Shown in pieces: positions 33,273 through 42,705 of a stretch of DNA of 57,075 nt; position 1 is the stretch's first letter; each line of letters starts with the position of its first letter. The notes beneath the pieces are model-generated. The model made no database searches, had not been told where the DNA came from, and saw only the letters and a program-made list of their open reading frames with translations. The position numbers were made by a program, and so were the translations under genes. Source of the DNA: Clostridium sp. (lineage in GTDB: Bacteria; Bacillota; Clostridia; Lachnospirales; Lachnospiraceae); NCBI GenBank assembly GCA_018377235.1, contig JAGZZT010000017.1, positions 1 through 57,075 on the forward strand. Reading direction: 5' to 3'.

Positions 33273-35126
33273 CTAGCCTCTATTCTTTTCTGCCTCTTTT
33301 CTGCTGATCATAGCCCTCTTTCTCAGGGTAGGATCGAGAATCTTTTTGCGGATTCTAAGGCTTGTGGGCGTTACCTCCAGAAGCTCGTCTGTATCAATGA
33401 AGTCCAGACACTGCTCTAAACTCATCTCTCTCGGAGGAGTAAGTCTCAGCGCCTCGTCTGAGCTGGAGGAACGCGTATTGGTCAGCTTCTTCGTCTTGCA
33501 GACGTTCAGCTCAATATCCTCTGGTTTTGCACTCTGCCCCACGATCATTCCAGAGTATACCTTCACACCTGGGCCAATAAAGAGGGTTCCTCTCTCCTGG
33601 GCATTGAAAAGGCCGTAGGTTATGGACTCGCCAGCCTCAAAGGCAATCAGAGAGCCCTGCTTTCTGTAGGACAATTCTCCCTTAAACGGGCCGTATCCGT
33701 CAAAACTGGTGTTTAAAATACCATTTCCTTTCGTATCTGTCAGAAATTCTCCTCTGTAGCCGATCAGGCCTCTGGACGGAATGGAAAATTCCAGTCTTGT
33801 ATAGCCGCCGCCGATAGGGCTCATGCCCTGAAGTTCTCCCTTGCGGCTGGTGAGCTTCTGGATCACTGCTCCTGTAAATTCCTCCGGGACGTCTACATAT
33901 GCAATCTCCATAGGCTCCAGCTTTGTATTTCTCTCATCGTAGTGGTAGAGAACCTCTGCCTTGCTGACTGCAAACTCAAATCCCTCTCTTCTCATGTTCT
34001 CAATGAGCACAGACAGATGGAGCTCACCGCGGCCGGATACTTTAAAGCAGTCAGGAGAATCTGTTTCCTCTACTCTCAGGCTCACGTCTGTATTCAGCTC
34101 TCTGAACAGTCGTTCCCTGATGTGCCGGGAGGTAATATATTTTCCTTCCAGTCCCGCTAACGGGCTGTCATTTACCATAAAATCCATGGAAATCGTTGGC
34201 TCTGAAATTTTCTGGAACGGAATCGCCTCTGGCTTTTCCGGAGAACAAATCGTATCTCCGATGTGAATGTCAGAAATTCCGGAAATAGCTACGATAGCTC
34301 CGATTCCAGCCTCTGCTACCTCCACCTTATTCAGTCCCTCAAACTCATAAAGCTTTCCAATTTTAACCTTGCGGAACTTATCCGGCTCATGATGGTTTAC
34401 AATGACGCAGTCCTGATTTACCTTCAGAGAACCATTGTCAATTTTTCCTACGCCGATACGTCCTACGTACTCATTGTAGTCAATGGTGCTGATAAGAACC
34501 TGTGTTTCAGCCTCCGGATCTCCCTCCGGAGCCGGGATATAGTCTAAAATCGTCTCAAACAGAGGAGACATATCTACCTCTGGATCATCCAGATTTTTCT
34601 TGGCGAAGCCAGAACGGGCGGAAGCGAACAGGAACGGGCAGTCCAGCTGCTCATCGGAAGCGTCCAGATCCATAAAGAGTTCCAAAATCTCATCGATTAC
34701 ATCGTCCGGTCTGGCCTCAGGACGGTCAATCTTATTTAAGCACACGATAACAGGAAGATTTAACTCCAGCGCCTTTCTAAGAACGAATTTTGTCTGAGGC
34801 ATGGCTCCCTCATAAGCATCCACCACCAGGATTACGCCGTTTACCATCTTGAGCACACGCTCTACCTCTCCGCCAAAATCAGCATGACCTGGAGTATCGA
34901 TAATATTAATCTTCACTCCCTTGTAGACTACTGCCGTATTTTTGGAGAGGATCGTAATTCCGCGTTCCCTCTCAATATCGTTGGAATCCATGACGCGGTC
35001 TACTACCTCCTGGTTGGCTCTGAACACGCCGCTCTGGCGCAGCAGCTGATCTACCAGCGTTGTCTTGCCATGGTCTACATGGGCAATAATCGCGATATTT
35101 CTGACATCTTCACGCTTTGTCTTCAT
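33273..35126 (-). CDS. typA: translational GTPase TypA/BipA
   Basis: Ribosome-binding GTPase, 617 aa. GTP motifs AHVDHGKTTLVDQLL, DTPGHADFGGEVER and NKIDRPEARPD; then EF-G-like domains III and V and the BipA C-terminal domain (RGTLFIGPGVKVYSGMIVGQ). Full length for the family, which aids ribosome assembly and stress growth. Monocistronic by appearance. Confidence 0.97.
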   Translation of the reverse strand: MKTKREDVRNIAIIAHVDHGKTTLVDQLLRQSGVFRANQEVVDRVMDSNDIERERGITILSKNTAVVYKGVKINIIDTPGHADFGGEVERVLKMVNGVILVVDAYEGAMPQTKFVLRKALELNLPVIVCLNKIDRPEARPDDVIDEILELFMDLDASDEQLDCPFLFASARSGFAKKNLDDPEVDMSPLFETILDYIPAPEGDPEAETQVLISTIDYNEYVGRIGVGKIDNGSLKVNQDCVIVNHHEPDKFRKVKIGKLYEFEGLNKVEVAEAGIGAIVAISGISDIHIGDTICSPEKPEAIPFQKISEPTISMDFMVNDSPLAGLEGKYITSRHIRERLFRELNTDVSLRVEETDSPDCFKVSGRGELHLSVLIENMRREGFEFAVSKAEVLYHYDERNTKLEPMEIAYVDVPEEFTGAVIQKLTSRKGELQGMSPIGGGYTRLEFSIPSRGLIGYRGEFLTDTKGNGILNTSFDGYGPFKGELSYRKQGSLIAFEAGESITYGLFNAQERGTLFIGPGVKVYSGMIVGQSAKPEDIELNVCKTKKLTNTRSSSSDEALRLTPPREMSLEQCLDFIDTDELLEVTPTSLRIRKKILDPTLRKRAMISRKEAEKNRG

Positions 35127-35207
35127 AATAATCTATCTCTCTCTTTTCTTCTTATTTTTATACAACTTGGTATTTTATCATTAACCCCACTTAAGTTCAA
35201 GGTTATT

Positions 35208-35858
35208 TTACAGGAAAACAATCTCCTTTCCCAAAAGTCCATACCAGACCTGCTCTCCCGGCTCCATGATGCAGCGGCCGTTCGTTCCCTCTGTCAGCTT
35301 CTCCATCAGCGAATCCAGCTGCTCTGCCGGAACCAGCAAAGTCAGAACCACCTTGTCCGCATACTGGCTGTCCAGCGTGCTGATCTTCTCTTCGCCTAAA
35401 ATATACTGAATCTTCCCAAGGCCTGTATAATCCGTTTCCACTGTCAGCTTCCGGGCCAGCTGTTTCTCCAGGATCTGACAATTCTGAAGCCCCTCCTTTA
35501 CTGCCGCCGAGTAGGCTCTCACCAGCCCTCCGGTTCCCAGAAGCGTTCCCCCGAAATACCGGGTCACTACTGCGCAGCAGTTGTGGATATCTTCCCCTAA
35601 CAGCACGTCCAGCATAGGGCGCCCTGCTGTTTGAGACGGCTCTCCATCATCATTGCACCGCATCTGCTCATGGTTTTCTCCAATCACAAAGGCCGTGCAG
35701 TTGTGAGTAGCATCCCAGTATTTTTTTCTCATCTCAGCGATAAAGGCTAACGCTTCCTCTTCTGAATTCACCGGCCGGATCGTTGCGATAAAGCGGGATT
35801 TCTTTTCTATAATCTCTCCTTCTCCAGCCTGGTAAAGAATTTTATAGCTTTTTTTCAT
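35208..35858 (-). CDS. YigZ/IMPACT-family protein
   Basis: A 216-aa cytoplasmic protein: N-terminal UPF0029/Impact domain (EKKSRFIATIRPVNSEEEALAFI, KYWDATHNCTAFVIG, NDDGEPSQTAGRPML, VVTRYFGGTLLGTGGLVRAYS) and a C-terminal DUF1949-like domain. ATG at 35858 has AGGGAGAG upstream; the longer frame covers the promoter. The function of bacterial members is not settled; eukaryotic IMPACT modulates GCN2. Confidence 0.93.
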   Translation of the reverse strand: MKKSYKILYQAGEGEIIEKKSRFIATIRPVNSEEEALAFIAEMRKKYWDATHNCTAFVIGENHEQMRCNDDGEPSQTAGRPMLDVLLGEDIHNCCAVVTRYFGGTLLGTGGLVRAYSAAVKEGLQNCQILEKQLARKLTVETDYTGLGKIQYILGEEKISTLDSQYADKVVLTLLVPAEQLDSLMEKLTEGTNGRCIMEPGEQVWYGLLGKEIVFL

Positions 35859-35898
35859 GGAATCTCTCCCTATTACAATTTCTTTCTGTTTTTTTGAG

Positions 35899-35927
35899 TA
35901 TATTATTAATTTGAACAGATTGCAACC
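35899..35927 (-). promoter_or_regulatory. promoter of the YigZ-family gene
   Basis: Minus-strand TTGCAA (35922-35927), 17-bp spacer and TATACT (35899-35904), about 40 bp before the start. Confidence 0.7.
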
Positions 35928-35942
35928 AGAAAGATCGGTCCT

Positions 35943-36010
35943 ATTTATGAGCGGGAAAATTTTTTCTTGTTCCACTGAAAGTCACCGAAAAAATTTTCCC
36001 GCTCATAAAT
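35943..36010. repeat. palindromic stem-loop element, copy 2
   Basis: A perfect 24-bp stem (35943-35966 with 35987-36010) around a 20-nt loop (35967-35986). The loop shares 16 of 20 positions with the element at 29234-29293. It lies between two divergent promoters and upstream of both, so neither neighbouring promoter reads through it; a terminator role is unlikely. Confidence 0.8.
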
Positions 36011-36081
36011 GTTTCAGCAGTAATTATTAACAGGGGACGCTGTTCCGATAAAAACTGTGGGGTGGGCGATAACTGCGAGTC

Positions 36082-36110
36082 TTGAATTATCTGAAAACTT
36101 TTGTTATAAT
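36082..36110 (+). promoter_or_regulatory. promoter of the class A PBP gene
   Basis: TTGAAT (36082-36087), 17-bp spacer and TATAAT (36105-36110), just 10 bp before the AGGAGG ribosome site. Confidence 0.75.
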
Positions 36111-36132
36111 GATAAGCCAAAGGAGGCCTGGT

Positions 36133-38793
36133 ATGAATTATGGCAGAAAAGAAACCAGACGGCAGATTGCAGCCGCTGGTTCCCGCAAAAAGAAATATAC
36201 AAACCGTCTTTTCCTTTCCTTTTTTAAGGCGGCGCTTGTACTATGCCTGTTTATCTTTGTGACAGGCTTCAGCGCTGGAATCGGTATGTTTAAGGGCATC
36301 ATTGACACAGCCCCTGATTTTAATGCTGAAAGCTTTGCCCCCAGCGGTTATTTTTCCACTATCTATGACTGTGAAGGTAATGTAACTGACACTCTGGTAG
36401 GCACGAACGCGAACCGCATCGAGGCTTCCTACGAAGAATTTCCGGAGGATCTGATCAACGCTTTTGTAGCAATCGAGGACTCCCGCTTCTGGCAGCACAG
36501 CGGGATTGATCTTCGTTCTATTACAAGAGCAGCAGTAGGCGTACTGACTAACAATTATCAGGGAGGAGCCAGCACCCTGACCCAGCAGCTGATCAAAAAT
36601 ACTGTCTTTAACGGCGGTATGGAGACAAGCTCCGGCGCCAGAATTGAACGAAAGATCCAGGAACAGTATCTGGCTCTCCAGCTCACTAAAAACGTAGATC
36701 GAAAAATTATTATTACAAATTATCTGAATACCATCAATCTTGGAAACAATACTCTGGGCGTCAAGGCTGCTGCTTTGCGCTATTTTAATAAGGATGTGTC
36801 AGAACTGACTCTGTCAGAATGCGCGGTCATTGCCGCTATCACGAAAAATCCTTCTCGTTTAAATCCTATTACAGGAGCCAAAGACAATGCAGAACGCCGG
36901 GCTACTATTCTTCAGGAGATGTACAATCAGGATTACATTACCAAAGAAGAGCAGGAGGAAGCTCTGGCTGACGATGTGTACTCCCGGATTCAAAATGTGG
37001 ATCTGGCAAATAAAGAAAACGATACTCCCTACTCCTACTATACAGACGAGCTTATCGATCAGGTGACAGAGGCTCTGAAAAAGGAACTGGGATATACGGA
37101 TACCCAGGCCAGCAACCTGCTGTTCAGCGGAGGTCTGAGCATTTATACGCCGCAGGATCCGAAGATGCAGGCCATTGTAGATGAGGAAATCAGCAATCCT
37201 GAAAATTATGCTCTGGCCCAGTACTCCATTGAATACCGCTTATCTGTCACTCATGCTGATGGAACCACCGAGCATTTCTCAGAGGGGCATATAAAAAATT
37301 ATTTTACCGATACGCTGGGACAAGCCGGGTACACCGGACTCTTTGGCAGCGAGGAAGAAGCCAGCGCAGCTGTAGAACAGTACAAATCCTGGCTGATTAA
37401 GGAGGGAGACACCATCATTGGCGAATCTCTTTCCACCACTCTGCAGCCCCAGGCCTCCTTCGTGCTGATCGAGCAGTCTACCGGCGAGGTCAAGGCTATC
37501 AGCGGCGGCCGGGGCGAGAAGAAAGCCAATCGCACCTTAAACCGTGCTACGAATGCCAAACGTCAGCCTGGTTCAGCCTTCAAGGTAATCACCTCCTTCC
37601 TGCCTGCTGTGGACACCTGCGGCGCTACTCTCGGAAGCGTTTATTATGACGCTCCTTACTCAATCGGGGATAAAAGCTTCCGGAACTGGTACGCCAGCCG
37701 CGGCTACATGGGCTACCACAATATTCGTGAAGGAATCGCCTATTCCATGAATATCATTACTCTGAAATGCCTGGTAGATACAGTAACTCCTCAGCTGGGC
37801 GTGGAATATGCAAAGAAAATGGGAATTACTACCCTGGTACCGGAAGACGTTACCCCATCTCTGGGCCTGGGAGGTTTAACTTTAGGCGTTACCAACCTGG
37901 AAATGACAGCAGCCTTTGCCTCCATTGCCAATGACGGCGAATACAGAGAGCCTGTATTCTTTACAAAGATTCTGGATCATAACGGCAAGGTTCTCATTGA
38001 CAATGAGCCGGAACCCAGAAGGGTGATGAAGGACTCCACCGCTTTCCTGATTACAGACGCTATGGCAGATTCTGTAGTAAGCCAAAGCCTCTATGCTACG
38101 CCTGGATCTCAGCCCAGCACCACCAGCGCGGCTGCTGCTGTTCCCGGAATGTCCACCTCCGGCAAGAGCGGTACGACTACCAGCAACAACGACCTGTGGT
38201 TTGTAGGCTTTACCCCTTACTACACAGCCGGAATCTGGTCCGGCTACGATAACAACGGAAGCATTACCGGCGGAACCTCTTATCACAAGGCTATCTGGAG
38301 AAACATCATGACACGGATCCATGAAGGACTTTCCGATCCAGGCTTCGTGCCGCCTGACAGTGTAGAAAAAGTGGAAATCTGCCGTAAATCAGGCAAGCTT
38401 CCTATTCCTGGCGTGTGCAGTTCGGATCCGAGAGGAGACGCCACCTACACAGAATATTTCGCCAAAGGAACCGCCCCTACTGAGACCTGTGACTGCCATG
38501 TCCGTGTTTCTGTCTGCGGCGTGTCAGGAGGGCGGCCTACAGCCTTCTGTCCAGAAAGTCAGCTTGTATCCAAAACTTTTATGGTCGTTCCGGATGAAGG
38601 CTATACAGACGATTCCAAGTATGCGATTCCCGGAACCTGCAGCGTACATTCCGGTTCCTCCACAATCATTGATCCGAACCCAGGAAGCGGAGGAGAGATT
38701 CCCTTTGGTCCCGGATATATTCCTAATTCCGGAGGCTCTTCCATAGAGCCGGGAGGAAATAATATTCCGATTGTACCGGCTGCTCCGGATTAA
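36133..38793 (+). CDS. class A penicillin-binding protein (transglycosylase/transpeptidase)
   Basis: Bifunctional peptidoglycan synthase, 886 aa, anchored by one membrane helix (about residues 27-52: FKAALVLCLFIFVTGFSAGIG). GT51 domain with the catalytic Glu in EDSRFWQHSGIDLRSI and GGASTLTQQLIKN. Penicillin-binding domain with PGSAFK (catalytic Ser), AYSMN and KSGTT. The last ~60 residues are a Gly/Pro/Ser-rich tail outside the cell. ATG at 36133 is set by AGGAGG at 36121; an upstream TTG in the same frame coincides with the -35 box. Monocistronic, ended by a strong terminator. Confidence 0.95.
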   Translation: MNYGRKETRRQIAAAGSRKKKYTNRLFLSFFKAALVLCLFIFVTGFSAGIGMFKGIIDTAPDFNAESFAPSGYFSTIYDCEGNVTDTLVGTNANRIEASYEEFPEDLINAFVAIEDSRFWQHSGIDLRSITRAAVGVLTNNYQGGASTLTQQLIKNTVFNGGMETSSGARIERKIQEQYLALQLTKNVDRKIIITNYLNTINLGNNTLGVKAAALRYFNKDVSELTLSECAVIAAITKNPSRLNPITGAKDNAERRATILQEMYNQDYITKEEQEEALADDVYSRIQNVDLANKENDTPYSYYTDELIDQVTEALKKELGYTDTQASNLLFSGGLSIYTPQDPKMQAIVDEEISNPENYALAQYSIEYRLSVTHADGTTEHFSEGHIKNYFTDTLGQAGYTGLFGSEEEASAAVEQYKSWLIKEGDTIIGESLSTTLQPQASFVLIEQSTGEVKAISGGRGEKKANRTLNRATNAKRQPGSAFKVITSFLPAVDTCGATLGSVYYDAPYSIGDKSFRNWYASRGYMGYHNIREGIAYSMNIITLKCLVDTVTPQLGVEYAKKMGITTLVPEDVTPSLGLGGLTLGVTNLEMTAAFASIANDGEYREPVFFTKILDHNGKVLIDNEPEPRRVMKDSTAFLITDAMADSVVSQSLYATPGSQPSTTSAAAAVPGMSTSGKSGTTTSNNDLWFVGFTPYYTAGIWSGYDNNGSITGGTSYHKAIWRNIMTRIHEGLSDPGFVPPDSVEKVEICRKSGKLPIPGVCSSDPRGDATYTEYFAKGTAPTETCDCHVRVSVCGVSGGRPTAFCPESQLVSKTFMVVPDEGYTDDSKYAIPGTCSVHSGSSTIIDPNPGSGGEIPFGPGYIPNSGGSSIEPGGNNIPIVPAAPD

Positions 38794-38839
38794 AAACCTT
38801 ATACTGAATATTCATTCAAAATAGATTTCCTATATCACA

Positions 38840-38885
38840 AAAAAACCTGGAAAAGGATACTGAAACATCCTTTTCCAGGTTTTTT
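38840..38885. terminator. bidirectional terminator between the PBP gene and spoVAE
   Basis: A perfect 19-bp stem flanked by A6 and T6 (38840-38858 with 38867-38885). It works on both strands for the convergent genes. Confidence 0.9.
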
Positions 38886-38913
38886 CTATCATTGTATTGT
38901 TCTCTTCTGATTT

Positions 38914-39270
38914 TTAATCTTTCATCTTAGGTTTAAACAGCAGAGCTCCCAGATATCCGAAAATCAGAGCTCCTGTAATTCCAGCAGCAGACGCCGTAAG
39001 GCCTCCCTTAAAGAGTCCCAACGCTCCCTCTGTCTCCAAACCTTCCTTTACGCCTTTCCACAAGGTATTTCCAAATCCTAAAAGCGGAACTGACGCTCCA
39101 GCTCCGGCCCACTCTGCAAACGGCTCATAGAGCCCCAGAAACCCCAGTACTGCTCCTGTCATTACAAGAATTACCATGATTCTTCCTGGCAGAAGCCTGG
39201 TCTTTTCCATGAGGACCTGTACAGCCGCACAGATGAAGCCGCCAACTACAAATGCTTTCAGATAGTCCAC
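38914..39270 (-). CDS. spoVAE: stage V sporulation protein AE
   Basis: Membrane component of the SpoVA channel that moves Ca-dipicolinate into the forespore and out on germination. 118 aa with about four hydrophobic segments; DYLKAFVVGGFICAAVQVL, AGASVPLLGFGNTLWKGVKEG and GALGLFKGGLTASAAGITG are SpoVAE/SpoVAC-family patterns. A GTG start at 39270 is chosen: GAAAGGAG lies 7 nt before it, one base after the spoVAD stop. Confidence 0.92.
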   Translation of the reverse strand: MDYLKAFVVGGFICAAVQVLMEKTRLLPGRIMVILVMTGAVLGFLGLYEPFAEWAGAGASVPLLGFGNTLWKGVKEGLETEGALGLFKGGLTASAAGITGALIFGYLGALLFKPKMKD

Positions 39271-39271
39271 G

Positions 39272-40312
39272 TTATCTCCTTTCCTCACTCTCAATCACTA
39301 CGCCGTGAGCAATTCCGGGGACGCTCTGTCCTTCGTTAAAGCTGATCTGCGACAGAAGCGCCCCTGTAGGAAGAAACAGCACCCGCTTCCATGTGCCATC
39401 CTGAATCTTTGGAAGAATATAAGAGCAGAACGTCACAGCCGCGCATCCACAGCCGCTTCCTCCGCTGTGTGTATCCTGAGAAACACTGTCAAAAATCTTC
39501 ATTCCACAGTCCATATGAACGCCTCTCACATCGAATCCTGCCTGATCCAGAAAATCAAACAGGATTTTCTGTCCTACCATTCCAAGGTCTCCTGTGATAA
39601 TTTTGTCATACCAGCCAGGATTCACATCCAAATCACGGAAATTCTGTAAAATAGTATCTACTGCCGCCACAGCCATAGCGCCTCCCATATTCATGGAATC
39701 GCGAAATTTCATATCTACAATCTTTCCGGTTGTGATCCCTGTAATCTTTGCAATAGGCCGAAAGCGTTTTTTCTCCTGGCTGAATCCTCTTTTCCCCACC
39801 ATCACGGAACCGCATCCCGTCACGGTCCATGTAGTTGAAAACGGTCTCTGGTTTCCATAGGCCAGCGGAAAGCGGAACTGTCTTTCCGCACTGGCAAAAT
39901 GGCTGGACGCCATGGCCATGGTACAATCGGCAAAACCTCCTGCCACCGTCATTGCGGCAAGCTCCAGCGCCTCTCCCATAGTGGAACAGGCTCCATAAAG
40001 ACCGAACAGCGGAATCCCCAGCTCTGCTGTTCCGAAGGAAGTAGCTACAATCTGCCCCAGCAGATCTCCTCCAAACAGATACCGTATTTTTTCTTTTGAG
40101 ATACCACTCTTTTCAATGTTCAGGAGAGCGGTTCTCCTCTGAAGCTCACTCTCCGCTGCCTCCCAGCTTGTCTGTCCAAACATGGGATCCGTCTCCACCT
40201 GATCAAAACAGGAGCCCAGCGGACCTTCTCCCTCCTTCTGCCCCGTAATAGCAGCGGCAGAATAGATACAGGGAGATTCGTCAAATATAATACTGGCTTT
40301 TCCCTTTTGCAT
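39272..40312 (-). CDS. spoVAD: stage V sporulation protein AD
   Basis: Soluble thiolase-fold protein of the SpoVA complex that binds dipicolinate. 346 aa. FGLYGACSTMGEALELA (thiolase-like Cys), SSHFASAERQFRFPLAYGNQRP, and HSGGSGCGCAAVTFCSYILP are SpoVAD hallmarks. AGGAGG lies before the ATG. It should follow spoVAC directly in an ordinary spoVA operon, but here three unrelated genes and a terminator separate them, so it may need read-through or an unrecognised sigma-G promoter in the 82-bp gap upstream. Confidence 0.95.
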   Translation of the reverse strand: MQKGKASIIFDESPCIYSAAAITGQKEGEGPLGSCFDQVETDPMFGQTSWEAAESELQRRTALLNIEKSGISKEKIRYLFGGDLLGQIVATSFGTAELGIPLFGLYGACSTMGEALELAAMTVAGGFADCTMAMASSHFASAERQFRFPLAYGNQRPFSTTWTVTGCGSVMVGKRGFSQEKKRFRPIAKITGITTGKIVDMKFRDSMNMGGAMAVAAVDTILQNFRDLDVNPGWYDKIITGDLGMVGQKILFDFLDQAGFDVRGVHMDCGMKIFDSVSQDTHSGGSGCGCAAVTFCSYILPKIQDGTWKRVLFLPTGALLSQISFNEGQSVPGIAHGVVIESEERR

Positions 40313-40394
40313 AAAATCGTCCTCCTAAGCAGCATCTGACACTGTCTGCTCTTTTTATCCTGCCCGCAAAAGGAAATTTTATTCTGCCCAGCTC

Positions 40395-41201
40395 TCATTT
40401 AGAAATTTTTCCATGGCTTTTAAACTGTCTGGGAGAACAACCGAAATACCGTCTGAAATTTTGGAAAAAATACGAGTAGTCGTAATAACCCAGCTTTTTT
40501 GCGATGTCATTAGCCTTATTTCTGGGATCCTCCATCAGGCTTCTGGCTTTTTCCATCTTCGCCATAGTTACATAGGACACATATCCTCTCCCTGTTTCCT
40601 TTTTAAATTTTTTGCTGAAATAGGAATGGGACAGGCATAGCCTTTCGCAAATCACAGTAAGGGACAGCTCCTGCTCCAGATGGCTGTCAATAAAACGGAT
40701 CGCCTCCTGGATGAAAGGGGAATACCGATCCATTTCCGTGCGAATCCTCTGAAGCTCTCTCAGGGTTGCTGCAGAAATATCATTTTCTTCCTCACCCAGG
40801 TCTTTTTCCCCTTTTCGCTCTCGTCTCAGCCGTTTCAGCACCCAGATGATTCCATTTTCCAGCTCCTCTGCCTGAACAGGCTTGGTCAGATAAAGAGCAG
40901 CCTCATACCGGATCGCCCTGCAGGCCTCTTCAAAATCCCTGCTGGCACTCACAATAATCACAAAAGGTCTCCTCTGGCTGTCCCTTTTTTCATAAAGAGT
41001 CTGGAGCAGATCTTCCCGCCGATGTTCCATATGCACGTCTGTAATGATCAGCTCAGGACGTTTCTCTTCCACGAGAAAAAGGCCCTCTTCCATGGTTCGG
41101 GCCATTCCATCTAATCTGCAGTTTAATTTCTGCCAGTCTATCTCCGTTCTGAGCAGCTCCAGGGTCTCCTTATCATCATCTACCACTATCACCGAGTGCA
41201 T
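40395..41201 (-). CDS. AraC-type response regulator (orphan)
   Basis: A 268-aa regulator: receiver domain with Asp55 in IITDVHM and Lys in LYLTKPV, then an AraC helix-turn-helix pair (LSLTVICERLCLSHSYFSKKFKKETG ... IAKKLGYYDYSYFFQNFRRYFGCSPRQFK). No histidine kinase is adjacent. Third gene of a cassette with a permease and hydrolase, which it probably regulates; its signal source is unknown. Confidence 0.9.
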   Translation of the reverse strand: MHSVIVVDDDKETLELLRTEIDWQKLNCRLDGMARTMEEGLFLVEEKRPELIITDVHMEHRREDLLQTLYEKRDSQRRPFVIIVSASRDFEEACRAIRYEAALYLTKPVQAEELENGIIWVLKRLRRERKGEKDLGEEENDISAATLRELQRIRTEMDRYSPFIQEAIRFIDSHLEQELSLTVICERLCLSHSYFSKKFKKETGRGYVSYVTMAKMEKARSLMEDPRNKANDIAKKLGYYDYSYFFQNFRRYFGCSPRQFKSHGKISK

Positions 41202-41236
41202 ATCATCCTGTCCTTTATTCTAATTTCTGTCAGCCT

Positions 41237-41273
41237 GTCTGCCGGGTAAAGGAAACATTTCCACCCGGCAGAC
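41237..41273 (-). promoter_or_regulatory. intercistronic stem-loop between permease and response-regulator genes
   Basis: A perfect 11-bp outer stem (41237-41247 with 41263-41273) continues into an inner GGAAA/TTTCC stem. No U-tract follows, so processing or mRNA stability is more likely than termination. Confidence 0.55.
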
Positions 41274-41313
41274 CTCAGGTACTATGATTTCAGGATTTCC
41301 AGAAGGAACCTTT

Positions 41314-42672
41314 TTATTCCTCTTCCTCCTTCATATTGTCCGGAGACAGAATGATCTGCTTCCATTCCTCCGGCTTTTTCTTCTGCATATGTTTTGCATA
41401 GAACATAAACGGAATTCCAAGGGCAAAATAAAGGCCTACTGCCAGCCATCCCCCTGCGTCCATGCTTTTGGCACAGGTGTAGATAACCCAAATAGTAAAA
41501 ATGACGGAAAGCCATCCCAGCACAGTTCCATGCTTTACCTTATAAGGCCGTTCCCACTGAGGTTTCGTTTTTCTCAGCTTTAAGAAAGAAACGGAAACTC
41601 CAAAGTAAATAATTCCTGCTGAAAGACCTGTAATAGTGAAAATGTAATTGATCCATTTCTCAGGCGCAAAAACAGTAAAATAGAGAGACAGAATTCCTAT
41701 TACCAGGTTAGCCTTCCACGGCTGTCCATGACGGTTAATCGCTGTAAACGTCTTGGAAAACTGTCCCTGCTTGGCTCCGCCATAAAGGGTTCTGGATGCG
41801 CTGAGCCAGAAGCCTGACAGAGTTGTAATGCAGGTAATAATTCCCATCACTACAATCACCAGTCCCAGCCAGTGCATTCCCAGCATATCCGCTACCCTAG
41901 GGTCCACAATGTCCGTCTGCTGCATCCATTCCCTGGATACAATTCCTCCAACTGCTACAATCGCCAGCCCATAAATCAGAAACGTCAGAAACATACTGGA
42001 AATAAAAGCAATTAGCAGCTTCTTTTTTGGTATGTTAGACTCCTCCACCAGCTGAGGAATCATATCAAATCCCTGAAATTTCATAATTAAAAGCCCCACG
42101 CCCATACTGTATCCGGCAAAGCCGGTGGGAAACCAGGGCTGTAAATTCTCAAAGCTCCACTGATCGCTGAAAATAAAGATGCAGGACGCGCAGATGGAAA
42201 TAGCCAGAGTGCTCCAGAACATAATATTCTGAATTTTAGCTAAAAATTTAATTTCCAGGTTTGTCAAAAGAAACCAGATAATAATAATCCCGCCTGCTAT
42301 CATCTTGATCTGAATAAAGTTAACAGGAAACAGATAGGACAGCATACTGGAAATTCCAAATGCTACTGACGGCATGGCCACAATGTACAAAAGCACTAAG
42401 GCCCAGCATGAAAACCAGCCTACATTCCAGCCGAAGGCATTGGAAATCCACACGTTTTCTCCCCCTGCGTAGGGCAGCATGCTGGTCATCTCAGAATAGA
42501 TCAGGCACAGCGGAAGCACCAGAATGCAGCAGGTGAGAAGGGAAAAGACGGCTCCTGAGCCGGATATCTCAAACCAGTACTTAATTTCTACCATCCATGC
42601 GGCAATCATACCCCCGGCCGCCATGGCGATAATCTGCGACAAGCTCAATTCTTTTTTCAGTTTTTCTTTCAT
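41314..42672 (-). CDS. APC-superfamily amino acid/amine permease
   Basis: A 452-aa membrane transporter with about 12 hydrophobic segments. LSLSQIIAMAAGGMIAAW, YAGGENVWISNAFGW, KFQGFDMIPQLVEESNIPKKKL and FWLSASRTLYGGAKQG are APC-type motifs. ATG at 42672 is preferred over one at 42678, because GGGGAG then has normal spacing. It lies 33 bp after the isochorismatase-like gene, so the two are likely co-transcribed. The substrate may be an amide or amine that the hydrolase processes. Confidence 0.88.
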   Translation of the reverse strand: MKEKLKKELSLSQIIAMAAGGMIAAWMVEIKYWFEISGSGAVFSLLTCCILVLPLCLIYSEMTSMLPYAGGENVWISNAFGWNVGWFSCWALVLLYIVAMPSVAFGISSMLSYLFPVNFIQIKMIAGGIIIIWFLLTNLEIKFLAKIQNIMFWSTLAISICASCIFIFSDQWSFENLQPWFPTGFAGYSMGVGLLIMKFQGFDMIPQLVEESNIPKKKLLIAFISSMFLTFLIYGLAIVAVGGIVSREWMQQTDIVDPRVADMLGMHWLGLVIVVMGIITCITTLSGFWLSASRTLYGGAKQGQFSKTFTAINRHGQPWKANLVIGILSLYFTVFAPEKWINYIFTITGLSAGIIYFGVSVSFLKLRKTKPQWERPYKVKHGTVLGWLSVIFTIWVIYTCAKSMDAGGWLAVGLYFALGIPFMFYAKHMQKKKPEEWKQIILSPDNMKEEEE

Positions 42673-42705
42673 AGGCATCTCCCCCCGAAAGCCTTCTTCT
42701 CCACT

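Noticed and set aside
35943..36010. Reading the long palindrome as a transcription terminator
   Set aside because: It lies upstream of both neighbouring divergent promoters and has no gene ending at it.
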